Of a stretch of 7,350 nucleotides of DNA, positions 1 through 4,835 are shown piece after piece (the first letter of the stretch is position 1; every line of letters starts with the position of its first letter). A program made the position numbers and the translations under genes. Source of the DNA: Phycisphaerales bacterium UBA966 (GTDB lineage: Bacteria; Planctomycetota; Phycisphaerae; Phycisphaerales; SM1A02); contig DBCE01000199.1 in NCBI GenBank assembly GCA_002292895.1, positions 1 to 7,350 of the forward strand, read 5' to 3'. The notes under the pieces were generated by a model. The model saw nothing but the letters and a program-made list of their open reading frames with translations, was not told where the DNA came from and made no database searches.

Positions 1-561
1 AACGTCATCCATACTGCCCGGTTTAACCCGCTCTACCGGACGTACCTGGTCGTCACTGTCGGATTGGCGATGGTCGTCTCCATCATCGGCCTCCCGGTGG
101 CGCTGGTCTGGTTCTGCGGTGTGGGGCAATGGTGGTCGCGGCACTACTACGACCTGCTGCAGTGCGAGCTTTCCGACCGGACGCTGCGGTTCCGCAAGGG
201 CATTCTCTTCCAGGTCGAGAAGACGATCCCCCTTGAGAACATCCAGGACGTCACGTTCGTTGAGGGCCCGGTGCTTCGCCGTTTCAACCTGAGCACCATC
301 AAGTTTGAGACCGCGGGTCACAGTGCGGGCCAGGCGCATGACATGCAACTGACGGGGATCATCGACGCGCAGGATTTCCGCAATCGGATCCTCGCCGCGC
401 GTGAGGCCCTTCGTGCGCACCGCGCGGGTGACGCTTCCACGGCAACAGTCCACCGCGACGGTGGCGAAACAAGCGCGCCATCGCAAGAGCAGTTGCGGCT
501 CCTTCGTGGAATTTCGGAACGGCTCGACGAGATCGCGGTTGTGTTGAAGGAACGGCGCTGA
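1..561 (+). CDS. Membrane protein with bacterial PH domain (bPH2/YdbS-like), 5' end missing
   Basis: The frame is open from the first base, so the gene begins upstream; 186 residues are visible. Visible residues about 15-45 form a hydrophobic membrane hairpin (YLVVTVGLAMVV...IIGLPVALVWF). Residues about 50-136 match the bacterial PH fold formerly called DUF304: a 'YYDLLQCELSDRTLRFRKG' opening strand, then 'KTIPLENIQDVTFVEGP' and 'RRFNLSTIKFETAG', the family's typical IPL-x-x-IQDV and R-F-L-x-T-I-x-x-x-T-A-G signatures. A polar linker follows, then a probable amphipathic C-terminal helix (EQLRLLRGISERLDEIAVVL) that could mediate self-association. Such proteins are membrane-anchored with a cytoplasmic or membrane-proximal PH domain; their molecular role is generally unknown, so no gene symbol is given. 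The gene converges on the next gene with only 19 bp between stop codons. Confidence 0.8.
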   Translation, partial: NVIHTARFNPLYRTYLVVTVGLAMVVSIIGLPVALVWFCGVGQWWSRHYYDLLQCELSDRTLRFRKGILFQVEKTIPLENIQDVTFVEGPVLRRFNLSTIKFETAGHSAGQAHDMQLTGIIDAQDFRNRILAAREALRAHRAGDASTATVHRDGGETSAPSQEQLRLLRGISERLDEIAVVLKERR

Positions 562-580
562 GTTCAGCGGCGCGCTCGGC

Positions 581-1228
581 TCATGCCTTGCGGCGTCGAC
601 TACCACCAATGCCAATGCCCGCGGCTGCAAGCACTGCCAACGCACCCGGCGCTGGAACGGCTGTCACGGTGAGTGATGTTGCCGTGGCGATGTACGTGCC
701 TTGCGACGTTGCAACATCAAACAGAAATAGGTTGTATCCCGTGCTGCCAAACGCCACGGTGTTGCCGCTCGGATTTGAGCCGTTGGAAACGAAGTAGTAC
801 GAAGTTGCGCTCGGACGCACCGTGGAGAAGTCGAGCGCTGCGATCGCAGGGGTGCCAAGATCGCTGAAGTTGAGATACAAGAAAGTGTCCGAGCACACGC
901 CAGCAAGGACGGTGGTTGATTGGTCAAGCACCGTGCCGTTCTGCAGGACGCGCATGGTGTGCGATTCCAGGTAAGTGGTGGCATACGGGGCCGGGGTGAG
1001 TGCGCTGTAGTCCCATGACCCAGTGGTTTCGCCAGTGATTGTGGGGTTCTTCTCAACAAAGCTTGCCGGCGCAGTTGTCTTGGTGGAGAACTGACCCTCG
1101 GCAACAAAGCCGTTGGCAAAGCTCAGCGAGTACTGATAGAGCCCAGCACTAGCGCCGCTCGTCAGCAGGGCAGCAGCGGCAACAGGAACCAAGAGGGCGC
1201 GAGTACGAAGCGTGGATCGAAAGTTCAT
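581..1228 (-). CDS. Secreted protein with PEP-CTERM-like (VPAPGA) sorting tail
   Basis: 215 residues from the ATG at 1228. A TTG at 1246 would add six residues, but the ATG gives a cleaner signal peptide: basic n-region (NFRSTLRTR), hydrophobic core (ALLVPVAAAALL), and an A-S-A cleavage site at residues 26-28. The mature part is rich in Ser, Thr, Gly, Tyr and aromatic residues in alternating strand-like patterns, suggesting a beta-sandwich; no catalytic motif is visible. The tail reads VPAPGALAVLAAAGIGIGG followed by SRRRKA. This is the three-part layout of exosortase substrates (short motif, hydrophobic span, basic end), in the variant form frequent in Phycisphaerae. Established for the family: export by Sec, then processing by an exosortase, none of which is in this window. 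Function is unknown; a surface or matrix role is inference. A 30-bp dyad lies 63 bp upstream of the start. No strong Shine-Dalgarno site is visible. Confidence 0.85.
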   Translation of the reverse strand: MNFRSTLRTRALLVPVAAAALLTSGASAGLYQYSLSFANGFVAEGQFSTKTTAPASFVEKNPTITGETTGSWDYSALTPAPYATTYLESHTMRVLQNGTVLDQSTTVLAGVCSDTFLYLNFSDLGTPAIAALDFSTVRPSATSYYFVSNGSNPSGNTVAFGSTGYNLFLFDVATSQGTYIATATSLTVTAVPAPGALAVLAAAGIGIGGSRRRKA

Positions 1229-1291
1229 GGGTGGTTTCGCTATCAAGTGGAAAGGGCACGTACATAAATCACACAGTCAACGCCGCAGCAT

Positions 1292-1321
1292 AAATTCGTC
1301 CCGTTCCTCCCGGACCATTTT
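1292..1321 (-). promoter_or_regulatory. Dyad element, copy 1, upstream of the first sorting-tail gene
   Basis: Matches the element at 1981-2010 in 28 of 30 bases, with an identical 20-base core (1298-1317). It is built as a 10-base arm, 10-base centre and 10-base arm; here 8 of 10 arm positions are complementary. It ends 63 bp before the ATG at 1228 and fills the space right after the stop codon of the gene upstream, the last base of the repeat being part of that stop. Between it and the ATG lie TTGACT (1275-1280) and TATGTA (1261-1266) on the minus strand, which are too close together to form a normal -35/-10 pair. Probable operator or activator site; a structured leader RNA is the alternative. 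Confidence 0.6.
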
Positions 1322-1923
1322 CAGGCTGGTCGGTGGCGACGCCGCGTTCGGGCTCCGGCGAGGGCGAGGAGTGCGCATGCACCCGGGCCCGGGACGGTCA
1401 CTACCGACGAGTAGCCCGGCAACTGGCGGGTTGCTTCGTTGCCGTTCGACCACAGGCCAAGCGTCGAGTAAGGCGATGGCAAGCCGTTCAGGTAGCTGTA
1501 GATGTTGTACGCAGTACCAGTGGCGCCGGTCAGAGCGGAGCCCGTCAGCATGTTGTCAAATTCGCCTGCGGTGTTCGTGCCCAGGTTGAACTGAAACATG
1601 ATGCTTGTCACCGAGCGGCTTACGCCGCCGATCGACTGCACCTCGCCCGCCACAATCACGTTGTCTGTGTAGACATTGCTGCCGCCGCCATCAAGGCGAA
1701 TGCTCCAGTCCGTGAGATCAGTCTCATGGACGACCCCGGAGGTCAGGTTGGTTGACCAGTTCACGACCACGTGCGTCACCTGCGGCGTGGAAGCCGTGTA
1801 CGGCGTGGTGAGCGTGTAGGTGGTGGTGTAAACGCCGGCGTTCGCGCTCGCAGCGAGGGCAAGGCAAAGGCCAAGCGGGGCGACAATTCCGGAACAACGC
1901 GTGGAATGGGGGTTGGTGCGCAT
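1321..1923 (-). CDS. Secreted protein with short PEP-CTERM-like (VPGPGA) sorting tail
   Basis: 200 residues from the ATG at 1923. In-frame starts further upstream (ATG at 1968, ATG or GTG near 2007) would put a long, arginine-rich stretch ahead of the signal peptide, and the 2007 start would run into the dyad at 1981-2010, so 1923 is preferred. Signal peptide: MRTNPHSTR, then a hydrophobic core (IVAPLGLCLALAAS) with A-N-A cleavage at residues 27-29. The mature part is Thr/Ser/Gly/Asn-rich with alternating hydrophobic positions, probably a beta-sandwich. The tail is VPGPGACALLALAGA then RTRRRHRPA. The hydrophobic span is only about ten residues, short for an exosortase sorting signal. It shares size, architecture and the mature start 'AG-hydrophobic-Y' with the downstream same-strand gene, but the bodies do not align obviously. 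Function unknown. AGGA at 1935-1938 on the minus strand is a weak, distant ribosome-binding candidate. Confidence 0.8.
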   Translation of the reverse strand: MRTNPHSTRCSGIVAPLGLCLALAASANAGVYTTTYTLTTPYTASTPQVTHVVVNWSTNLTSGVVHETDLTDWSIRLDGGGSNVYTDNVIVAGEVQSIGGVSRSVTSIMFQFNLGTNTAGEFDNMLTGSALTGATGTAYNIYSYLNGLPSPYSTLGLWSNGNEATRQLPGYSSVVTVPGPGACALLALAGARTRRRHRPA

Positions 1924-1980
1924 GGAGTGCTCTGTCCTACGATTACGCAATCCACGGGTGCAACCCATCACCCGATTCCG

Positions 1981-2010
1981 AAATTGGTCCCGTTCCTCCC
2001 GGACCAATTT
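1981..2010 (-). promoter_or_regulatory. Dyad element, copy 2, between second sorting-tail gene and receiver gene
   Basis: The perfect copy. Arms AAATTGGTCC (1981-1990) and GGACCAATTT (2001-2010) are exact reverse complements around a ten-base centre (1991-2000). It ends 57 bp before the ATG at 1923, close to the 63 bp seen for copy 1, and in the same orientation relative to the gene. It also lies 45 bp upstream of the divergent receiver gene at 2056, so it could act on both. On the minus strand the centre reads GGGAGGAACG, a Shine-Dalgarno-like stretch that would be displayed in the loop if the region is transcribed. Confidence 0.65.
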
Positions 2011-2042
2011 AAGGACCCCTGCGTTCCCTCTGAGGCTGTCAG

Positions 2043-2048
2043 TAGAAT
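2043..2048 (+). promoter_or_regulatory. Candidate -10 element for a leaderless receiver transcript
   Basis: TAGAAT differs from TATAAT at one position and ends 7 bases before the ATG at 2056. That spacing puts the predicted first transcribed base at or next to the A of the ATG. There is no Shine-Dalgarno site between them, which fits a leaderless message. No convincing -35 hexamer is seen at the usual spacing. Confidence 0.5.
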
Positions 2049-2055
2049 CCCGGTT

Positions 2056-2547
2056 ATGCCCACGCCCACCACTCCTAACGACCCCATTACGCTCGCTCTG
2101 GATGAGGCTTCCAGCCAGGTGGACATTCGGGGGTGCAGGGTGCTGGTGGTGGATGACAACCAGCAGAACACCGAACTGGTGCAGGCGTACCTGGAGTCGC
2201 TGCCCGTAGAGATCGCCACGGCGGTGGACGGGTTGGACGCCATGGCACAGGCCGAGCGCTTTAAGCCGGATCTGGTGCTTCTTGATGTCATGATGCCCAA
2301 GATGTCAGGCTTTGAAGTCTGCCAGAAGATCAAGCAGAACCCGGACCTGCGCGACACCGTCATCATCATGGTCACCGCGCTTCACGAAGTGGGTGACTTT
2401 GAACGCGCCGTCGAGTGCGGCTGCGATGACTTCCTCACCAAGCCAGTCAATAAGCTGGAACTGGTGACCCGCGTTCGCAGCCTCTTGCGCGTGAGCGTCT
2501 TGAAGCGCATGCTTGGAGACCTCAAGCGGGGCCACTCCAAACTTTGA
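2056..2547 (+). CDS. Single-domain response regulator (receiver only)
   Basis: 163 residues from the ATG at 2056; the frame is open further upstream but that part is low-complexity antisense of the neighbouring gene and the dyad. After an N-terminal extension of about 26 residues, one receiver domain runs to about residue 150. Key residues are all present: acidic pair D33-D34 in VLVVDDN, phospho-acceptor D77 in LVLLDVMMPKMSG, T107 in IIMVTAL, and K129 in FLTKPVN. The sequence style is closest to receivers of the PleD/hybrid-kinase type. No DNA-binding, GGDEF or other output domain follows, so it probably acts by protein-protein contact or as a phosphorelay intermediate. No histidine kinase is in the window. 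It is divergent from the sorting-tail gene at 1923, sharing a 132-bp spacer that holds the dyad and its own -10 candidate. Its last 26 bp overlap the 3' end of the opposite-strand dockerin gene. Confidence 0.9.
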   Translation: MPTPTTPNDPITLALDEASSQVDIRGCRVLVVDDNQQNTELVQAYLESLPVEIATAVDGLDAMAQAERFKPDLVLLDVMMPKMSGFEVCQKIKQNPDLRDTVIIMVTALHEVGDFERAVECGCDDFLTKPVNKLELVTRVRSLLRVSVLKRMLGDLKRGHSKL

Positions 2548-3325
2548 TGTTCGCCCACTCAGCTTGCATCAGTGCGCTGGAATTGTTCTGCTGATACACG
2601 CCGCACTTGAAGTAGTAAGTTGCCGGCCCACGGTCTGGTGCTGACCGAACGAATGTCCCGTTGAGATAGACCGAAACCGTGTGCGCATTCGCATCATGGA
2701 TCACATTTACGTGAATCCAAGTGTCATGAATGTTGTTCATGATGGGCGTGGTGTAGTAGCACAACGAACCGTTGTAGACCCGCAATTGGCAAGAGGTGGA
2801 CGAGGTGCTTCCGCCGAACACTTGCATCACGGCCACCCCAGTAGTGCCAGTAGGCACAAAGAGATCACCTTCAAATTGCCAGACCCCGCTGGTGTAATTA
2901 TTGTTGATGCGCATCTCGGTGCGCGGCTGAGTGGTACTGCCCGATTGGAATGGTTGATCCGTGCTGTACACCTTGAAATCATGGATGCCATTGGTCAGTG
3001 AATAGCGATCGCTTAACTGCAAATCCCACGGAAACTGGATGTAGTGGGTGAACGGCACTTGAGTGAAACCATCCGTTGGTGCGGGTGTTTCGCATGGACC
3101 CCACGCTTGCAGCACCCCCGCAAGATCACTGCCATCGGTGGTGCCGTCGCCATTCAGGTCATACGCCGATGGCTGTCCCCATGAGTTCAAGGTTGATGAA
3201 AGGTCGGATCCATCCACGACCCCATCGCCATTGCCGTCCGCAGGGCAGTTGGCAAACGTTGCCGCGCCGCAGGCTGCCGCAATCGCGAGAGGAACACCGA
3301 TGAGCTTCAGTAGGTATGGGTTCAT
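2522..3325 (-). CDS. Secreted dockerin-like protein with citrate-binding-protein/PL7-like jelly-roll domain
   Basis: 267 residues from the ATG at 3325; the frame stays open to 3472, but only this start puts a signal peptide (NPYLLKLIGVPLAIAAACGA) at the N-terminus. Residues 27-78 hold two EF-hand-like dockerin repeats, with calcium loops D30-x-N32-x-D34...D41 and D56-x-N58-x-D60...D67, each followed by a Trp-Gly, and bracketed by C27 and C78. Residues about 85-265 resemble plant citrate-binding proteins and the alginate-lyase-2 (PL7) fold: PRTEMRI (134-140), SGVWQFEG (146-153), VMQVFGG (166-172), LRVYNGSL (181-188), VNVIHD (206-211) and YFKCGVYQQ (238-246). Known PL7 enzymes use an Arg-x-Glu-x-Arg strand, a Q-I/V-H triplet and a YFKxGxY strand; here the His position is F170. 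It could bind or cleave uronic-acid polysaccharides, or bind a small carboxylate; activity is unproven. No sorting tail is present. Confidence 0.8.
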   Translation of the reverse strand: MNPYLLKLIGVPLAIAAACGAATFANCPADGNGDGVVDGSDLSSTLNSWGQPSAYDLNGDGTTDGSDLAGVLQAWGPCETPAPTDGFTQVPFTHYIQFPWDLQLSDRYSLTNGIHDFKVYSTDQPFQSGSTTQPRTEMRINNNYTSGVWQFEGDLFVPTGTTGVAVMQVFGGSTSSTSCQLRVYNGSLCYYTTPIMNNIHDTWIHVNVIHDANAHTVSVYLNGTFVRSAPDRGPATYYFKCGVYQQNNSSALMQAEWANIKVWSGPA

Positions 3326-3360
3326 TGATGAGCACGCCAGCCGTGCACCGCAAACTCTGA

Positions 3361-3385
3361 TGGGTGCAGGGAACCCCGGCACCCA
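3361..3385. repeat. Inverted repeat upstream of the dockerin gene
   Basis: TGGGTGC (3361-3367) and GCACCCA (3379-3385) are exact reverse complements around an 11-base loop that contains a further GGG/CCC pairing. The element lies 35 bp upstream of the ATG at 3325, so it could be an operator or a leader hairpin for that gene. It does not match the 30-bp dyad of the sorting-tail genes. Confidence 0.4.
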
Positions 3386-3386
3386 A

Positions 3387-3400
3387 GATCCATACGGATC
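3387..3400. repeat. Short palindrome GATCC-N4-GGATC
   Basis: GATCC (3387-3391), four-base spacer ATAC, GGATC (3396-3400). It directly follows the inverted repeat at 3361-3385, with one base between. Small enough to occur by chance, but the adjacency makes a paired operator possible. Confidence 0.3.
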
Positions 3401-3524
3401 GTGCGTGGCAAGGTTCGAAACGAAACCCAATTTGAGCGCACCGGCATTGTTCTGCACCCCTGAGAAGCGCACGCTGGCATGCCTGAAACCGGTCTCGCCA
3501 GACTTTCAAGCCATCCCGGTCAGT

Positions 3525-3575
3525 CCGCCGATGCCACTCATGCGGCGGAGCCGCACTGCGCCCGATCGTCGGGCG
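3525..3575 (+). repeat. Cluster of overlapping GC-rich hairpins upstream of the small ORF
   Basis: Three stems can form. Stem A pairs CCGCCGATG (3525-3533) with CAT-G-CGGCGG (3539-3548), nine pairs with one bulged G. Stem B pairs TGCGGC (3541-3546) with GCCGCA (3550-3555) around a 3-base loop. Stem C pairs CGCCCGA (3559-3565) with TCGGGCG (3569-3575) around TCG. A and B share bases 3541-3548 and therefore exclude each other; C is compatible with both. No T tract follows C, so a simple intrinsic terminator is not indicated. The cluster ends 49 bp before the small ORF. Confidence 0.4.
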
Positions 3576-3613
3576 AATCGCATTCTGAGGCAGGACGCCC
3601 AAACGACCTCCGT

Positions 3614-3617
3614 GAGG
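3614..3617 (+). promoter_or_regulatory. Ribosome-binding site for the small ORF
   Basis: GAGG, within CGTGAGG, ends 7 bases before the ATG at 3625, a normal spacing. It is one of the few clear Shine-Dalgarno sites in the window and supports both the existence and the start of the 49-residue ORF. Confidence 0.5.
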
Positions 3618-3624
3618 CCCGCCG

Positions 3625-3774
3625 ATGTCTGATGCCTTCACCGACCGTATGACCAAGAGCCAAGTGGTGGAGCAGATCCGCCGCTTCAATATCTCCGCGC
3701 CGCGCGAGTGGCTTGAATCATTCAGCTTCAGCGCGCTGCAGGGATACTTGGATCGCTTGCGATCAGCTGTCTAA
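3625..3774 (+). CDS. Small conserved-looking protein of 49 residues
   Basis: Reads MSDAFTDRMTKSQVVEQIRR, continues through FNISAPREWLESFSFSAL and ends in QGYLDRLRSAV. Support for coding: a GAGG ribosome-binding site 7 bases upstream, about 73% G or C at third codon positions, a balanced amino acid mix, and two predicted amphipathic helices (residues about 10-21 and 35-48) separated by a short turn with a Trp. The design, a 'helix - N-x-[ST]-A - x-[EF]-[WF]-L-x-x-[FL] - helix ending YLxxL', reminds me of short uncharacterised proteins in planctomycetes, but I cannot confirm a family. No signal peptide or membrane segment; presumably cytosolic. An internal ATG at 3649 is a weaker alternative start. 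Its last 12 bp overlap the end of kdsD on the other strand. Confidence 0.6.
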   Translation: MSDAFTDRMTKSQVVEQIRRFNISAPREWLESFSFSALQGYLDRLRSAV

Positions 3775-4803
3775 GTCGATCACCTTCATCGAAACCAGGT
3801 CCTGCACGTCAATCAGACCGAGCGGTCTGCCGTGTGCATCAACCACTGGAATTTCATCCAGGCGGCGTTCGCGCACCAGCTGCACGGCGTCGCGCACCAA
3901 TGCGTCCGACGAGAGTGAACTTGGGCGGGCAGTCATGACTTCCGACACCTTCTTGGTGAGAAGCGCAGCGCCGAGTTCGTTGACGCGTCTGCGCAGGTCG
4001 CCGTCAGTAAAGATGCCAGAGAGTCGGCCGTCTTGGTCAACCACCACCAGCGCGCCTGCGCGACGACCGTCGCCGGTGGTGCGCAGTGCGTCTGCAACGG
4101 TGCAATCTTCGCGCACGGTGCTCAGGGTGTCACCAACGCGGAATCGAAGCACCTCTGTCACGCTCTTCAAGCCAGCGCCGAGCGAACCGCCCGGATGACG
4201 GCGATGGAAATCATCGGCTGCAAAGTTGCGGCGGCGGCTCACCGCCAGCGCCAACGCATCGCCCATGGCCAACATGGCGGTGGTGCTTGCGGTGGGTGCC
4301 AGGTTGAGCGGGCATGCTTCCACCACGTCGCCGATGGCCAGATGCACATCGCAAAGCCGCGCCAAGTGTGACTGGTGATTGCAACTGATACCCACGCGAC
4401 GGATCCCGTCAGTGCGCAGAATGGCGGCCAGGTTGACCAGTTCTTCAGTGCCGCCGGAGTAACTGATCAGGACCGCCACATCGCCAGCTCGGAGTCTCCC
4501 CAGGTCGCCGTGGACCGCCTCGCTTGGATGCATGAAGTGCGCGGGCAGTCCAAGGCTTGACATGGTGGCAGCGATCTTGGCGCCAACCAGACCGCTCTTA
4601 CCCATGCCGGAGACCATGACGTGGCCGGTGCAGGCGTCGAGCAGGGTGACGGCGTTGCGCCAGTGTTCGGCATCCTCGCCGGCGGCGCGGGCGGCGGTAC
4701 GGCGAACGGCCTCAGCTTCGGCGAGCATTGCCTCTGAAATGAAGGCAGTTTCTTCGCGTTCGGTGGCTGCCTGAGTCGGTTCTGCCTTTGGGGATCCGGT
4801 CAT
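3763..4803 (-). CDS. kdsD: Arabinose-5-phosphate isomerase (KdsD/KpsF family)
   Basis: Converts ribulose 5-phosphate to arabinose 5-phosphate, the first step toward Kdo and hence lipid A core/LPS in the cytoplasm. 346 residues, close to the usual 320-330 plus a short N-terminal extension. Residues about 45-190 form the SIS sugar-isomerase domain: GMGKSGLVG (66-74), HPSEAVHGDLG (92-102), ISYSGGTEE (113-121). The four catalytic residues known from E. coli KdsD (K59, H88, E111, H193) correspond to K69, H98, E121 and H203, all at the same +10 offset; the last sits in HPGGSLG. Two CBS domains follow, about 220-275 (FTDGDLRR) and 285-346 (VMTARP...DEIPVVDAHGRPLGLIDVQDL). Presence of the gene implies Kdo-containing LPS. 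It is divergent from scpA with only 39 bp between starts, and a TANNNT hexamer sits 6 bases before its ATG. There is no Shine-Dalgarno site. Confidence 0.95.
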   Translation of the reverse strand: MTGSPKAEPTQAATEREETAFISEAMLAEAEAVRRTAARAAGEDAEHWRNAVTLLDACTGHVMVSGMGKSGLVGAKIAATMSSLGLPAHFMHPSEAVHGDLGRLRAGDVAVLISYSGGTEELVNLAAILRTDGIRRVGISCNHQSHLARLCDVHLAIGDVVEACPLNLAPTASTTAMLAMGDALALAVSRRRNFAADDFHRRHPGGSLGAGLKSVTEVLRFRVGDTLSTVREDCTVADALRTTGDGRRAGALVVVDQDGRLSGIFTDGDLRRRVNELGAALLTKKVSEVMTARPSSLSSDALVRDAVQLVRERRLDEIPVVDAHGRPLGLIDVQDLVSMKVIDLDS

Positions 4804-4809
4804 GCGGCG

Positions 4810-4815
4810 AGTTTA
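4810..4815 (-). promoter_or_regulatory. Candidate -10 element for leaderless kdsD
   Basis: On the minus strand the sequence is TAAACT, then CGCCGC, then the kdsD ATG at 4803. A TANNNT hexamer ending 6 bases before the start codon puts the transcription start at the A of ATG or within a base of it. With only 39 bp to the divergent scpA start there is little room for any leader. Confidence 0.5.
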
Positions 4816-4829
4816 CCCGCGCCGCGCGG

Positions 4830-4835
4830 TACGCT
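4830..4835 (+). promoter_or_regulatory. Candidate -10 element for leaderless scpA
   Basis: TACGCT fits TANNNT and ends 7 bases before the scpA ATG at 4843, with no Shine-Dalgarno site between. It lies 14 bp from the opposing kdsD element, so polymerase bound at one would cover the other. No -35 hexamer is evident. Confidence 0.45.

Larger units (their letters stand above)
3326..3624. other. Divergent spacer with multiple dyads
   Basis: This 299-bp stretch separates the divergent dockerin gene and small ORF. Longer open frames cross it on both strands but their translations are Arg/Pro/Ser-rich with no domain signature and mostly run antisense to the dockerin gene, so I read it as non-coding. 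It holds dyads at 3361-3385 and 3387-3400 near the dockerin start, and a cluster of GC-rich hairpins at 3525-3575 near the small ORF. No clear -35/-10 pair was found for either gene and no tRNA-like cloverleaf is present. Confidence 0.6.

Noticed and set aside
549..575. Small inverted repeat around the first gene's stop codon (CGCTG-AGTT-CAGCG) as a terminator
   Set aside because: Only five base pairs, no T tract on either strand; likely chance in GC-rich DNA.
1261..1320. Sigma-54 (-24/-12) promoter upstream of the sorting-tail genes
   Set aside because: No GG-N10-GC pair in the right place before either gene, so the RpoN model known for PEP-CTERM genes elsewhere is not supported here.
1292..2010. 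Insertion sequence or CRISPR reading of the repeated 30-mers
   Set aside because: Only two copies 689 bp apart, no transposase or cas gene, no target-site duplication; the interval holds a normal secreted-protein gene.
3541..3600. tRNA-like fold in the spacer with GC-rich stems
   Set aside because: No T-loop consensus, anticodon arm or seven-base acceptor pairing could be assembled.
3063..3689. Long open frames on both strands across 3063-3632 (+) and 3159-3689 (-)
   Set aside because: Their translations are Arg/Pro/Ser/Cys-rich with no domain motif, and they run across the dockerin coding region in other frames; the dockerin frame and the 49-residue ORF explain the region better.
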